From: Anaspis maculata
Lineage: Eukaryota > Arthropoda > Insecta > Coleoptera > Scraptiidae
Assembly (NCBI GenBank): GCA_949128115.1
Contig: OX421968.1
Span: 31,400,877 to 31,464,876, forward strand
Direction of reading: 5' to 3'
DNA length: 64,000 nt
Part shown: one piece after another, positions 10,037 through 22,087 of the stretch
Layout of the letters: every line of letters begins with the position of its first letter
Numbering within the stretch: the first letter of the stretch is position 1
The notes under the pieces: model-generated
Database searches by the model: none
Told to the model about the DNA's origin: nothing
The model's input: only the letters and a program-made list of their open reading frames with translations
Program-made: the position numbers and the translations under genes

Positions 10037-11144
10037 AAAGGACCCTGCACGATTCTTATGGAAAATGGCTCTCGGTTAAATTCACTGAATTTTTGATATG
10101 TTGTAGCTCATGAGATACTTATCAAATACCGTGAACCCCAAACTCAAATAATAGACAGTTCTTTACCTACAGGGGGTTGAAGTTGGAGGTTTTGACGGCT
10201 TCAAAATTATATTATAACGTTAATAAAAGCTTTTTATTTGGTTTCTCTTCAAGTTGTGTTTCATGGCGTGATCCCTGGTTTCATGCTAAATGTATTTATT
10301 TGACAGAAAAATATCAACCCTCTTCTCCACCCCCAGCCCCTATCTACCATTATAAAATTTGAGATTACTCCCAAAAGCCATGCGGATGGCTTCTGTGATT
10401 TGAATTATGAATTTTGACATTAAAATTATTTTTCACCCCTAATGTTGGGGTGTCGATTTTCCAATTTTTCTTGGTTAATTTGGCTGAATTTTTGATATTG
10501 TGTACTTCTAATTCTGCTGAACAAAAGTTCTCATACCAAAACTTATTCCTATGAACAGTTTTTGTTCTGCGGGGGACTGAAGTTCAATATTTATGCTCTC
10601 AAATCTCCAACTTCAGTCCCCTGTAGAACAAAAACTGTCCATAGGAATAAGTTTTGGCATGAGAACTTTTTGTTCAGCAGAATTAAAAGTACACAAACCA
10701 AAAATTCAGCCAAATTAACCGAGGAAAATTGGAAAATCGGCACCCCAACATTAGGGGTGGAAAATAATTTTTATGTCAAAATTCATAATTTAAATCACAG
10801 AAGCCATCTGCATGGCTTCTGAAAGTAATCTTAAATTTTGTGATGGTAGATAGGGGATGAGGGTGGAGGAGGGGGTCGATATTTTTCTGTCAAATAAATA
10901 CATTTAGCATGAAACACAACTTGAAAAGAAACCAAATAGAAAGCTTTTATTTACGTCAGAATATCATTTTTAAGTCGTCAAAACCTTCAACTTCAACCCC
11001 CTGTGGGTGAAAAACTGTCCATTATTTGAGTTTGGGAATCACGGTATTTGAGTATTTGATTAGTATCTCATGAGCTACAACATATCAAAAATTCAGAGAA
11101 TTTAACCGGGAGCCATTTTCCATAAGAATCGTGCGGGGTCCTTT
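10037..11144. repeat. 1.1-kb near-perfect palindrome
   Basis: The sequence from 10037 (AAAGGACCCTGCACGATTC) is mirrored to 11144, with the centre near 10590-10610 where CCCCTGTAGAACAAAAACTG faces its complement. The arms differ by scattered substitutions, arguing against an assembly duplicate. No ORF has known domains. Probably a foldback/MITE-type element. Confidence 0.85.
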
Positions 11145-11998
11145 GATTGAAATCGGGTGGACACGGTTCAAAAAATCAAAAGTTACAGTAAAAAAAAAGA
11201 TTTTGAAAAGTCAACTTCCACATTTATTTTTTGACTCCATTGTTAATGGGAAATCATCCCTCAAAGTTTGTAACAACCAGTAGGTAGGTACCTTACTGAT
11301 GTGAGGAGTTAATAAATAAAACGGGTTGATAATGCCAAGCAAGCAAAATTTTAATCAAATTTACTTGACGTCGACCTATTCGGTGTAGGTACATACATAC
11401 ATGCCTACCTACCTACCTACCTACCTACTACCTACCTCCTGTATGTTTGTTTTACTGTAAATTACCACCCACCGGAAGAATTACTCACACTTGATCGTCC
11501 TTTTTGTGTTTGCACTCGTGTTTGCATGAATCCATCTCTTCTGCCCACTTTGATGATGCTTGAATATCGTTTTATTGGATAAGATGCTTTGCATAATTTA
11601 AAGGTCAAGTTGAGAGGCGATTTTCGAAATTGCAGCAATTGAAACTTTGAAGAGGAAAATAAATACCTAGGTACCTATTAAATAGGTACCTACTAGAAAT
11701 GGAACTTGAAAGCTCATTAACAGGTAATAAGAGGTAGGTAGGCCTAGGTACCTACCTATTGCATACAGGGACAGGGTATTTCGGTGCTCGGTGATGGTGT
11801 TACAAACTTAAATGGTAGATTCCCAATCAAAAACCATTCTAAATATCTACAGGTCTCCCAGAAATGAATACAAAAAAGAAACCACATATTCCTGACAACA
11901 TAATAGGTCGATTTAGCCGGACTTAGGTACCTTTATACCAAATTCTCGCTCAGAGAAAAGCCCCACAGATCCAGTGGAAGACGGAAAAAATATCGACA
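11145..11998. other. GTACCTACCTAC-rich non-coding DNA
   Basis: Contains repeated TACCTACC tracts (about 11395-11440) and several TAGGTACC words (11665-11760), a compositional feature of some insect genomes. No ORF of note. Confidence 0.6.
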
Positions 11999-12360
11999 GA
12001 ATCATGAAATTCGGCTTGAAAATCAAAATGATCGTACTAGACAAGGGTAAGTTCCAAGTTTCATGAAAATCGTTCCACTAACAAGAGATTTCAATATGGC
12101 GGCCAAGATGGCGGCAGAATTATGAAACTCAGCTTGAAAATAGAAATGATCGTACGAGACAAGCGTAACTCTCAAGTTTCATGAAAATCCTTCCACTTAT
12201 AAGAGATTTCAATATGGCGGCCAAGATGGTGGGGCAATCATGAAATTTGGCTTGAAAATAAGAATGATCGTACTAGACAAGGGTAAGTTTCAAGTTTCAT
12301 GACAATCGTTCCACTAATAAGAAATTTCAATATGGCAGCCAAGATGGCGGCCGAATTATG
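11999..12360. repeat. three tandem units of about 118 bp
   Basis: Units start near 11999, 12118 and 12235 (periods 119, 117, 118), with a fourth partial start at 12353. Each contains GGCTTGAAAAT, ATGATCGTAC, AAGTTTCATGA and ends in CAATATGGCGGCCAAGATGG. Confidence 0.9.
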
Positions 12361-12954
12361 AAAGCCAACCTGCCTATTTGGTCCTTGAGGACCTAAGCTA
12401 GCCACCAGATAAAGTTCAATCTTCAAGGGCTGTAGCTTTATTTCCCGAGGAGAAGTTCAACTTCATGGAAGTGCACAGGAGATCTCTGTTTTTTGAGAAT
12501 AATGATAACGATGTATGGATAACAAAAATAGTGCCCATTGGCCACCCTTGGGGACATCAGCTATTAATCGGAGAAAAGTTCCAAGACTCTTGTTTCAATT
12601 CTCGAGAAGGAGTACAGCGTCTTAATTTCTGCACGGACTCGGACAGACAGACAAACCGGCCACATAAGCGTCATTCTGTTACTTATATAAAAAAATGTTC
12701 TCCAACTGATTTCGACCTCCTGAACACGAATATCGGGTTCACTTTTGAATTGGAACATTTCTTTTTTATCGAAAAACCGAAAAAATGGTAGCCTGTCACA
12801 TGATTTTTAGTGATACCTACCTACTTTTTTTTTTGTTATTGAGCGAACATGTTTCGTAATTTGAGTGCCATTATCCTTCAGGTACCTAGTATTGGCTATT
12901 TCAAAATGTTCAATTACTATTTCGGCACGTCTGATTTTAAATTTGTAGGGTCGT
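12361..12954. other. unassigned; weak ORFs
   Basis: Holds a 108-codon plus ORF (12465-12791) and its antisense, without recognisable domains. The GGACAGACAGACAAACCGGCC word resembles the end of the neighbouring repeat family, so this is probably the 3' part of the 118-bp-unit repeat. Confidence 0.35.
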
Positions 12955-13792
12955 GTAATATGCGCCGAGCCGTAGCTTTGCGGTCGTTTTCAAAAATTGA
13001 TAACAATTGACCCGACGGTCGGATCGAAGTGGGGTTTTCGTCAAAAGAAAGTTCAAATTGTTCTCTAAATAATAAATATAATGCCGTACATGCAGTGATG
13101 TATTTCATTAAGAAATTGTAGTTGCCTGCATATCGCAACTTTCTACATCTTACCGCGAATGCCAGCACTTGATCGGCGAAGCCGCCCTACACCAAAATGT
13201 TATTTTTGTAATTGTTCATGATTATTTCGGCAAAATTTTTCTTGATTCGCGTACCAAGGCCATGAGCTACCCATTCGAGTTGAAATATTTTCTGTATTGA
13301 ATTTCGTTTTGTTCGGAGGAAAGGATATCAAGCACCAGCAAGCAACGAATAAATCATTTGCGGCCGAGCCGTAGTTTCGGAGTCATTTTCAAAAATTAAT
13401 AACTATTGGCCTGCACCTCGCACCGATGTGAAATTTTCATTAAAATGAAGTTCAAATCATCCTCTAAATATAACTCCGCATATGTATTATGGTAAAATGA
13501 TAAGATCGGGTACTTCCTCGCATGTGATAACTTTCGAGATCAGGCCGGCTTCTGAAATGCAGCATTCAACGGCGATGCCGCGTCACACTAAATTGTTATT
13601 ATTGTCATTGTTTATCATTATTTCGTCAAGATTTTTCTTGGTTCGGGATACAAGGTCATGAGCTACCCAATAGAGTAAAATTTTTTCGCAAAAACCTTTT
13701 CGTCTAGGACTAGATGCTGTGACGGACGGACGGACGGACAAAGCGAGGACAAAAGCGCCTTCCCGTTTGGAGAAGTGCGCTAAAAACAACAC
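12955..13792. repeat. complex tandem/dispersed repeat, copy B
   Basis: Direct-orientation relative of 8757-9790 with the same block order (units at about 12961 and 13362, about 400 bp apart), but lacking the 197-bp insertion. It ends in the same (GGAC)n plus GTTTGGAGAAGTGCGCTAA segment. Confidence 0.8.
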
Positions 13793-14438
13793 AGAAATCG
13801 GTCATCGCATCGGTGCTGGTGCATTGGTTGGAACTAGCCAGCATCAAAACAAAACAGTACCTACCCAAAAGAAAAGCGTTTTCTCATTACTAGCTGTGAA
13901 GTAGGCCGTTATTGACCTGCTCAGAGGTCGTGAAGTCATCTTTCACAACCATTAGGCTGACTGTCACATTATTCCTCTCCTGTTAGTCCTGTCACATTCC
14001 ATATTCTTACAAAATGTTACAAATCAAGATTTAATGTTTGCTAGTAGTAAGAAAAATAGTATATAAACCCACGGTTGTGAACGCTGTTAGAGCTTTGGCG
14101 CCTTATATCCTTCAGCGCGGCTATAACAGCATTCTTTACAACCTTGGTATATAATATACTATTATTACTTACCACTACTACCAGCCGTGAAGTAGGTACA
14201 CCATCACCATTATTAACCTGTTCCTGAATTAAGACGGATATTTTCTAATAGTAAAAAAATACTATACATAAACATAGGTAATTCTACAAACCACGGTCGA
14301 GAAAATTATTATAGCTTTAGCGCCTTATATCCCTTAGCAGCGCTTTGGGATCTAAACTGGCCCTTCAGCTATGAATACTTCCTCAACCTTGGTATATAAT
14401 ACATATATACCATATGTATTACACCCTATGTATATATA
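13793..14438. other. no gene seen; internal short duplications
   Basis: Two related segments (about 14060-14150 and 14270-14400) share GCTTTAGCGCCTTATATCC and AACCTTGGTATATAATA words, suggesting an old tandem duplication. No ORF of interest. Confidence 0.45.
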
Positions 14439-14440
14439 CA

Positions 14441-14903
14441 GGGTGTTTCAGGGATGATAGCAAAAAATTTAACTGTGGGTAGATCTCGTCAAAATATGAC
14501 GAAAACCTATATACCATTTTGCAAAGTCCGGCCTAATGACAAAGATGCAGCTCTCCAAAGTTCACTTTTACAGGATTTCAAAAATTTCCAACTCAGGAAC
14601 GTTTCGACAAATTCAGCTTTAATTCAGCATAAGCTGGTTTGTCATAATTATCTATCAACCTGCCAAATTTGGAAAGAATCCAATTAGTGGCGTAGAAGTT
14701 ATGAGGAGTCACCTTAAGTCAACTTTTCTTCGGATGCTTCTAAATCATTGACCCTCATAACTCCTACACCACTGGTTGGATTATCTCCAAATTTGGCAGG
14801 TTGATAGATAATTATGACAAACCAGCCTTCGTTGAATTGAAGCTAGATCTTTCAGAACGTTCCTGAGTTACAAATTTTTGAAATCCGAAAAAAGTGAACT
14901 TTA
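14441..14903. mobile_element. CAGGGTG-ended palindromic MITE, right arm truncated
   Basis: Starts CAGGGTGTTTCAGGG next to a TA-rich flank. The left arm is mirrored about a centre near 14720, then the right arm stops at an (AT)n tract. It belongs to the same family as 54155-54746 (shared words AAAGTTCACTTTT, AACTCAGGAACG, CAAATTTGGCAGGTTGATAG-like). Confidence 0.75.
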
Positions 14904-14904
14904 T

Positions 14905-14948
<44 letters not shown>
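14904..14948. repeat. (AT)n microsatellite
   Basis: About 22 AT units. It generates an Ile-Tyr run in the overlapping minus-strand ORF. Confidence 0.95.
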
Positions 14949-14951
<3 letters not shown>

Positions 14952-14952
<1 letters not shown>

Positions 14953-15204
14953 TTTACGTCCTGAAAAATTGACCAAAGATACGTTTGCATCGAGCAAAGG
15001 ATACCGTACAAAATGTTTTAGGTACATGGTATAAGGCATAACAGTGACTGCCGCCCCGGAATCTAACTCAAATTTAAACATCTGTCCCTCAAGGAGGATG
15101 TCAATGTAAATCGGCTCATCAACTTCTGTGTTTATACAAAAAATCGGCTTATCTACTTGGTCTAACGCATTCACCTGACCGGTTTTCTTACAAATGACAC
15201 TCAA
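14952..15204 (-). pseudogene. Ty3/gypsy aspartic protease fragment
   Basis: The minus-strand frame reads a retropepsin core: a strand FKFELDSGAAVTVMP with the catalytic D-S-G, then about 20 residues later LLDANVSLVNFSGRKI, matching the flap region of gypsy proteases. Only the protease is present; downstream the frame runs into the (AT)n repeat, and no RT follows. A relic of a deleted LTR retrotransposon. Confidence 0.75.
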
Positions 15205-15226
15205 ATGACCTCTACCGTGAGGTCAA

Positions 15227-15873
15227 CATCATATAAATAATAATAATAATAAATAAATAAGTTTATTCCTTTTTTAGCAATAACAACAATACAAAGCGGT
15301 TTTCAAAGTGCTTACAAAAAGTTGAAGAGAACAAAGCAGTAAACCTTACTTAAAGTTCCTTCAGGGAACTTTGTGTGTAAAGGTGCGTTCAGTCAGCTTA
15401 TTTAGCCGCAAGTTTTAATTTTAGTCGTAAGCGCTGCATCGCTTATTGGCTGTTCTGAGGAGGCTGGTTCATAAGAGCCAATGATCGTCGCTGCGCTTGC
15501 GACTAAAATTAAAACTTGCGGCAAAATAAGCTGACTGAACTCACCTTTAGTGCAAGTGCATGATCACCGTATAATATGTTGAATATGCGTATAATTTTGG
15601 GCTATGAAAAGCCTTTGCAAAAGATGGACATACATGTTTGAAAATAAAGTATAGGTAAAATTTGAAACGAACACAAGAGTACAAGTTAAAATGAGGGTAT
15701 ATTTTTAAAACGTTTGGGAGAAAAAGAACGTATGCGGTTTTATGTGGTGTGAGTATATGTGTCAGAGTGCGTGCGTGTCGCTTCGTCTCTAAAATGATAA
15801 TATATCACTGGTAAGTATCCATTGCTTCAGTTCTTTTTTTCTCTGGATACCATTGCTATTATTCCTTATGATA
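15227..15873 (-). other. 3' region of the minus-strand LINE
   Basis: On the minus strand this follows the RT stop and ends with GGAATAAACTTATTTATT and an (ATT)n/(TTAT)n tail at 15227-15262, a typical non-LTR 3' end. A MITE (15380-15547) is inserted in it. Confidence 0.6.
15380..15547. mobile_element. 168-bp palindromic MITE, TA duplication
   Basis: The left end AAGGTGCGTTCAGTCAGC and the reverse complement of the right end AAGGTGAGTTCAGTCAGC form inverted repeats continuing for most of its length. It is flanked by TA on both sides (15378-15379, 15548-15549), consistent with a Tc1/mariner-type MITE. A partial copy lies at 6768-6895. Confidence 0.8.
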
Positions 15874-17508
15874 TCAGGTACCTACCTTGTTGAAAAGCTT
15901 TGGGGCCAGGTAAGTAAAACAGCTTTGACCAACCGTTTTCCAAGCTCTAGGGACGACAATTTCACCCTTTCCTCGTAGATCATGCTTATATGTCTTTTCG
16001 GATTTGAACTTTTGTTGTTGTTTTGTTTGGTACAAAAAAAGCTTTTCCATAAAAATTTCTTTTATTTTGTAGATACCATATTCCTTGAATAGTAAGTCAC
16101 TATAGTAGACTCCCTTCCTTAACATAATCTTTATCAGTCTTTTGTGGGTTTGGTGTAGTGGTTTCAAATGAGTACTGTTTATTCCACCCCAAGCAATTAT
16201 CCCATATCTTAAAATGGACTCGACAAGAGCTTCGTAAACCATCAGTAACGGCTTCGTGTCCATAACGTTTCCGAGCTGTCTAAAAGGGTACAAAAGTTGG
16301 CGAAGTTTCTTGTTTGTTTTCTCAGCATGTTTCTCCCACCTCAAGTGTCTATCAAGTTCAACACCCAAATATTTAACTGTATTTGCACTTTCCGCAGCAA
16401 TATCCGTTCCTTCCAGGAGGATTTCATTAAACGAAGGCAAACTATTCGCATAGGAGCAAAAAGGCAAGTACTTTGTCTTGGTCTCGTTCATTGTCAATAA
16501 GTTATGGTCAAACCAGTCCTTCACCTTTCTCAAACCCGTCCCAGCCTTTAATTCCACTTCATCCCACGAGTTTCCGGAAAAGAGTATGGCCGTGTCATCC
16601 GCATAGGCGACAATTTCACCATCTATCTCCTGCAACAGGAGGTCGTTTATATAGATCTTGAACATGTCTGGAGCAAGAATTGTTCCCTGCGGAAGGCCAA
16701 TATCGATTTCTCTCTCTTCACCGATGGTTTCACTGATCTGCACATATTGTTTTCTGTTGCTCAAATAGTTTTTAATCAATTTATGTACAGGTCCTCGAAA
16801 GCCTACATCCCACAGTTTTTTGAGCATAAGTTCGTGGTCGATGGTGTCAAAGGCTTTCGTCTTTCGTCAGATCAATAAATACTCCTATGATAGGTTTTTT
16901 ATTATCAACTGCCTCATATATTTTGCCTGCGACATGTCTGAGTGCATCCTCAGTTGACATCTTTGCACGGAAGCCGAATTGTTTATCAGATAAGATATTG
17001 TATTTATTCAGAAAGCTTGTAATTCTTGTTTTCAGTGATTTTTCGACGATCTTTGATATGGAAGATGTCAGAGAGATAGGACGATAATTTTCGGCTTTCA
17101 ATGTGATGCCACCCTTGTGAATAGGTATGATTATTGCGATTTTGAAATGCGAGGGGTATATCCCTGTTTCATATATGACATTTATCAAATGTGTCAGGAG
17201 GGGCGCCATGATGTCACTGCATACCTTCAATAGTTCCGATGTAATTCTGTCAATTCCAGGAGACTTATTGGGTTTGAGGGAATTGATGTGTTTTACAACT
17301 TCATCGTTTGTTACTTGCGACAAGTAGAAGGTGTTATGGATTGTCCAGCCCTCAAACTTCGCAGTAGGTCTTTTAATACGTCTCGCTAATTTATTTCCTA
17401 TGTGTGAAAAATAATTATTCAGCTCATAACTTATTTGTCTTTCACCATCAGTGATGATATGTTGTATGTTGCTCCTAGTTTTTTCTAAATCTTTGCGATT
17501 AAACACGG
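15874..17508 (-). pseudogene. Jockey/CR1-superclade reverse transcriptase, frameshifted
   Basis: Two minus-strand frames cover one RT. The upstream frame (from about 17508 to 16858) has the pre-RT segment (SLKPNKSPGIDRITSELLK), then ENYRPISLTSS, KQFGFRAKMSTEDAL and the first catalytic strand FIDLTK. The downstream frame (16827-15874) continues with LPQGTILAPDMFKIYINDLL, the catalytic YADDTAILF and the thumb/C-terminal region (VKYLGVELD, ILRYGIIAWGG). The frame breaks at about 16850-16863 because a 7-bp unit, read on the minus strand as ACGAAAG, is duplicated in tandem just before the AFD motif. The endonuclease and ORF1 are missing, so the copy is 5'-truncated. The first about 25 residues of the open frame come from a neighbouring GGGTGATCATTTG repeat, not from the LINE. 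Confidence 0.85.
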
Positions 17509-17606
17509 GAAACCCTGTATATACATACCGGGTGATCATTTGAAAACTATCCACCTGCAATAACTCCCGATTCCTGGCGAAAATATCTCTTGCCCCCATT
17601 CAGTCC
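17509..17606. repeat. short GGGTGATCATTTG repeat fragment at the LINE 5' edge
   Basis: The sequence ATACCGGGTGATCATTTGAAAACTATCC marks an abrupt change from LINE coding DNA and resembles a MITE terminus; I cannot define its other end. Confidence 0.4.
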
Positions 17607-18520
17607 AACTTTAAAATTTCGAATGACACAACCTACCTTGCGATACATCAAATTGAAGAGAATTGAATTCTCTTCCTGAAAAAATATTTTTAAAATTTCC
17701 AACTCCACCTTAAAATTTTCTGAATGTCAAATTTAATATTTTTGACCTCTCAATTCTCTTCAATGCAGTCAACGTCATCCTGCATAGCATTGAAAGAGAA
17801 AATTTCCTATGGAAAAAGTGCCACCCCAATTCACCCCTTCGCTCACCCCACCACACCTTGAAAATCTAAAAAAATGATATCACCTACTTTGTGATATATC
17901 AAATTGAAGAGAATTGATTTCTGTCCCCGATTAAAATATTTTCAGAATTTTCAATAAGCCATTTCCCCCCTAAAATACTTAGAATGTTCAATTTATTAGG
18001 GGAGGGGTTTAAATTTGAAAAAAACTTGTTTTCAGAGACAGAAATCAATTCCCTTTCATTTGATGTATCACAAAGTAGATGGTGTTTGTTAAATTTTGAA
18101 GGTGGGGTGGGGGAGAGGGAAGGGGTGGATTTGGGTAGCACTTTTCTCCACCAAAAATTTTCTCCGCAGATGTATTTAGGATGACGCTGATTAAATTGAA
18201 GAGAATTGAAGGATCGAGAATAGAAAATGAGACAGTCAGAGGAATTTAGGAAGATGGGGGGTGGGGTTAAAAAAATTTAAAATATTTTTTTCAGAAAGGT
18301 AATTTGATTCTCTTTGATTTGATGTATCGCAAAGTAGATAGTGTCATTCGAAATTCTGAAGTTGAGGTGGGTAGGGGTGAGGGGGCTGAAGATAGAAATT
18401 TGCCAATGTATGTTTCAGATGTCCCTCTCGATATAAAAATCGACCTGTCTGAGCTTTTTTTAAAAAAATGAGGTGAAATGTCCGAATCCTTCTGTTCTGT
18501 TTTCGTCGGGCCATCGGCCA
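17607..18520. mobile_element. foldback element with tandemly repeated arms, left end missing
   Basis: Left-arm units containing GATACATCAAATTGAAGAGAATTGA-like blocks (about 17640 and 17890) face right-arm complements (about 18060 and 18310). The right end (18400-18520) with CGATATAAAAATCGACCTGTC and TTCTGTTCTGTTTTCG mirrors the intact left end of a relative at 63287. The left terminus is absent here. Confidence 0.75.
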
Positions 18521-19925
18521 CGTTGCAAAAGTCCGATGCGTTCAACCAAGCCCCGTTTGAACAAATATTTTTTTCATGAATTTCAACACCAAATGCATGA
18601 AGATTAACCTCATTACCTTCGACCGACTTTCGATTTTTTGCCTATCTGTTTTATTAACAGGGTGATCGAAAAATATCAACATTTTGGTGTTCTAGTGCCA
18701 ACTTTTTCCCCGGTCAACCGATTTTTAAAATCTCAAGCTCATAATGAAGCCAAAACTCGAAGTGAGAAAACTGCCACGAGTCGGAGAGGTCTCCTGGTGA
18801 CGTCAAGTGCCGGCGCCACTCTAGTCGGTGCTAGGGGGTGGGTGTTGTGCTATAATTTTGGACACTCACAGGAGCGAGGATAATTGAGCGGCTGGTTCGC
18901 CTCAAAACCTACCTCAAAACCAGACGGAAACGTTCGCTACTTTTCAGGTGGTTGAGCTATTCAACAAAGGTCAGTTCACACGATTCAAGTGAAAGTCAAC
19001 AATGATGGTAGGTATAGTCTGTTCACCGATAGAACGGACTTTTTTTAATTTCAGTGATGTAACCTATAGCAAACAAAAGCACCGAAGACTGTAACAACAT
19101 AGGCGCGTTTGGAAAAAATATTAGTTTTGTTCGGTTGGTAGTCTTACCCTAGCAAATTATTCCTACGCCAAGCCAATGGCATTACATTTAGCGAGTTTGA
19201 CACTTACGTACGATTTCTAACCTCCATTTCTCTATGATGTTTGTTATTTTTAGTCGGCTCGGCTGTTGTGAGGGTTGTGTAAATCAGCTTCATTCAAAAA
19301 AATTATTTTCCCCTTTATTAAAACTGGTATTAAACTGGTGTCATTTATTACCATAACACTTAGCTGTGATTAGCGGAAATAAGCACCTCTTTCTAACTGG
19401 AATTTTAAATTTCGCGGGTAACGCTCGGGACTACTTTTCAATCGGAGGAATCTGGTGGTCCTTTCCATCAGTGTATAGAGTATGATATTCGTTTCTTTGC
19501 AAACCAAATAGAATTTTACAGAAGGTACCTAAGTTGAATGAATGTAAGTGATATAATGGTAATCAATGAACTACTCAACCAGGTATCAAAACAGTAGGTA
19601 AATAAAGATTGAAGAAATTAGAGATGAAAAATGTTCACGATGGAGAACAGCTCACCAACCAGTAAACGTAGTAAGCCCTACATAAGTTACTAAACCCTAC
19701 AGCTAGTATATTGTGCACAATTTACCGATGAGGAGAATAATTAAATAAGCGACTAATTTTAGCGGAATTGGGTGTGTCTCACCAGAACTGCATCTTCTGC
19801 GGATAGCACATTTCGTGGAACTTATGCGCAAGCGTGATATCGAACATTGACGGATAAGCGAGTCTGTCGTCAACTGTCAACTGTCGAATTTTGCGCGAGT
19901 TCCGTTCTCTCAGAGACTCTCACCA
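18521..19925. other. no gene recognised
   Basis: Mostly AT-rich DNA with one ACAGGGTGATCG word near 18658, the end of another MITE. An 81-codon ORF (18638-18883) and smaller ones have no recognisable domain. Confidence 0.4.
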
Positions 19926-19973
19926 GGGCCGCTATTCTTGAATCATGTGAAAAAAGTCCCTGGGAGTTTTATA

Positions 19974-21170
19974 CAGGGTGATTCACCACCAAATAGACAT
20001 AGCCCGAGGGTAGGTCCAGTTTTTCCAGGCAAACCAGGATCTGGCTTTGAAAATTTTTTTGCGCTGTTTGTTTTGAAGTTACAGAGTGATTCATGTATTT
20101 TGTCGATTTTTTTAATAAGCCATATCTTTAGAACGATCCAATGGATTCGATTGAAATTTTGTGAGTTAATTCTACTATTGATGATTGACACATCGCTTAA
20201 TCAAGCAGTTCGAAATTTCCAGGGCCGGCCTTGATAAAAAACTTCAAAGTTTTTTTCGAAAAAGACGTTCTGTATGTATATTTTTTCAAATTTATTTTCA
20301 CATTCAGAAACTACATGAAACATGCTATAAGTATTGCAAAAAAAATTGCTTGGCACCATTGAGCTGTCAATAAAATTTTGATAGTCCTGAAAATTTTTGA
20401 GGTTAGGATTTTTTGTAAATAGATAATTTGAAATATTTGGTGATGATCTATTATGACCTGAAACTTCAGCCGTTTCGTCAAAAAAATAAAAATCGACGTT
20501 TTCCAGTACCTAATTAGGAGCAACAAAAAATTTCATCAAAATTTTCGAAAAATTTATGTCACGTTCCTCAATTTCAGCTTAATGTGCGATAGAAGTGAAG
20601 TTAAGGGACGTAACAAATTCACTGCTATCGTGAACGCAAGTGAATTTTTTTTTCAATTTTTTTGACGAAACGGCTGAAATTCAAGGCCATAATAGATCAT
20701 TCGCAAATATTTTGAATTATCAATTTACAAAAAATCCTAACCTCAAAAATTTTCAGGATCATCAAAATTTTATTGACAGCTCAATGGTGCCAAGCAATTT
20801 TTTTTGCGATATTATTAGCATGTTTCATGTGGTTTTTAAATATGAAAATGAATTTAAATAAATATGCATACAGAATGTCTTTTTTTGAAAAAAACTTTGA
20901 AGTTTTTTTTTAAAGCCGGCCCTGGAAATTTTGAACTGTTTGATAGGGCGATGTGTCAGCTATCAATAGAAGAATCAACTTACAAAATTTCAATCGAATC
21001 CATCGGGTCGTTCTGAAGATACAGCTTGTCAAAAAATTCTACGAAATACATGAATCACCCTGTAGCTTCGAAAAGAACTACTTTATAGAAATTTCAAAAC
21101 CAGATCATGGTTCGCCTGGAAAAACTGGACCTACCCTCAAGCTATGTCTATTTGGTGGTGAATCACCCTG
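19974..21170. mobile_element. 1.2-kb CAGGGTG-ended palindrome, TA duplication
   Basis: Starts CAGGGTGATTCACCACC and ends with the reverse complement, flanked by TA at 19972-19973 and 21171-21172. The arms match for about 550 bp (for example AATTTTGATAGTCCTGAAA facing TTTCAGGATCATCAAAATT). No transposase. It sits inside the 19926-21305 element. Confidence 0.85.
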
Positions 21171-21186
21171 TATAATCCGTACTACA

Positions 21187-21241
21187 CTTCTGTAGCGAAA
21201 GTTGCCTAAAAACCCCGATTTTAGGCAACATTCGCTACATC
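21187..21241. repeat. strong hairpin
   Basis: CTGTAGCGAAAGTTGCCTAA faces TTAGGCAACATTCGCTACA around a short CCCCGA-type loop. It lies in the right half of the outer element only. Confidence 0.8.
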
Positions 21242-21305
21242 AGTGTACTGCGGAATGTATTTTACTCCCACGGACTTTTCTCACACGATTCAAGAATAGC
21301 GGCCC

Positions 21306-22087
21306 GCTCTCTGTTTCGTGATGCGTGATGACTTCATCCTCCAAGAAAGTGCGAATTCGCTCAAGTGAACATGACGTGCTGGCTGTCTGATTTGCAGCCC
21401 CCAAAAGCGCACCATTTTGTAGCGCCTTGTTTTAAACGATGCACGTTCATTTCCATGTGGAAATTAACACGTTGGAATTTCACGCTTTGTTGGTTATGTC
21501 GGTTTGTTATTGTTATTGACTCGCAGAACTGTCATTTTCTGCCAAAAATCTCGTGTATGCGCTCAGCTCCGTGCAAAAAGTGTGACCTTGAAAATTCCAT
21601 GAAATGACCTAGCGACCTTTGCAAGGAACCAAACCCTGGAACTGTACAATGTAGCTGCTAGCGGCGAGTAGGAATCGTCCCTGGCTGGGGTTGTCCGATG
21701 TGCAAATCGTGGTGCTGCCTGCTGTTGGTACTTCAGCGTGGTGGAAGTCAAATGTTGAAAATAACCAGTGCGATGAATAGCGTTAATCAGTGGTTACTAC
21801 GGTGATTAACTGGTGGTAATTAACTAGCCGTCAGTTCCACAAAAAAGATGATCAGCGATCAAGGCTGATTGCAGATTAACTGAACTTTTTTCTGCTGAAT
21901 GCTAGGTGGTTACTCACAAGAAATGCCTGAAATCTGTACTAGACCCATGATCTTTCCATTATTGACGGATAAACCAGCATTTCCATTGATCAGTCAGCTA
22001 CAAATTGGAAAACAAAAATCGCGAATCAACTTATCTCGTATTATCTGTTTTGTGGAACCGACGGTAATAGTAGCTAAAAATGGCTGT
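21306..22087. other. no gene recognised
   Basis: Contains an 80-codon plus ORF (21365-21607) rich in Cys and Trp but without a domain I can name. Otherwise non-coding. Confidence 0.35.

Larger units (their letters stand above)
19926..21305. mobile_element. outer inverted-repeat element (GGGCCGCTATTCTTG ends)
   Basis: The left end GGGCCGCTATTCTTGAATC at 19926 is mirrored at 21287-21305, followed by a further inverted match (GTGA(A/G)AAAAGTCC). Inside lies a complete second palindrome (19974-21170) and, on the right, a hairpin (21187-21241). GGGCC-type ends with TATTC are common in PIF/Harbinger-like MITEs, but I could not find a clear target duplication, so the superfamily is a guess. Confidence 0.65.

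Noticed and set aside
10037..11144. Palindromes as assembly artefacts
   Set aside because: Arms differ by many substitutions and several palindromes have target duplications or nested insertions on one side only.
11999..12360. CRISPR-like array
   Set aside because: Units of about 118 bp diverge throughout with no spacer pattern; an ordinary tandem repeat.
16256..17327. Plus-strand ORFs over the LINE
   Set aside because: They are antisense shadows of the minus-strand reverse transcriptase.
21365..21607. 80-codon Cys/Trp-rich ORF
   Set aside because: No motif, no context, and a chance ORF is as likely.
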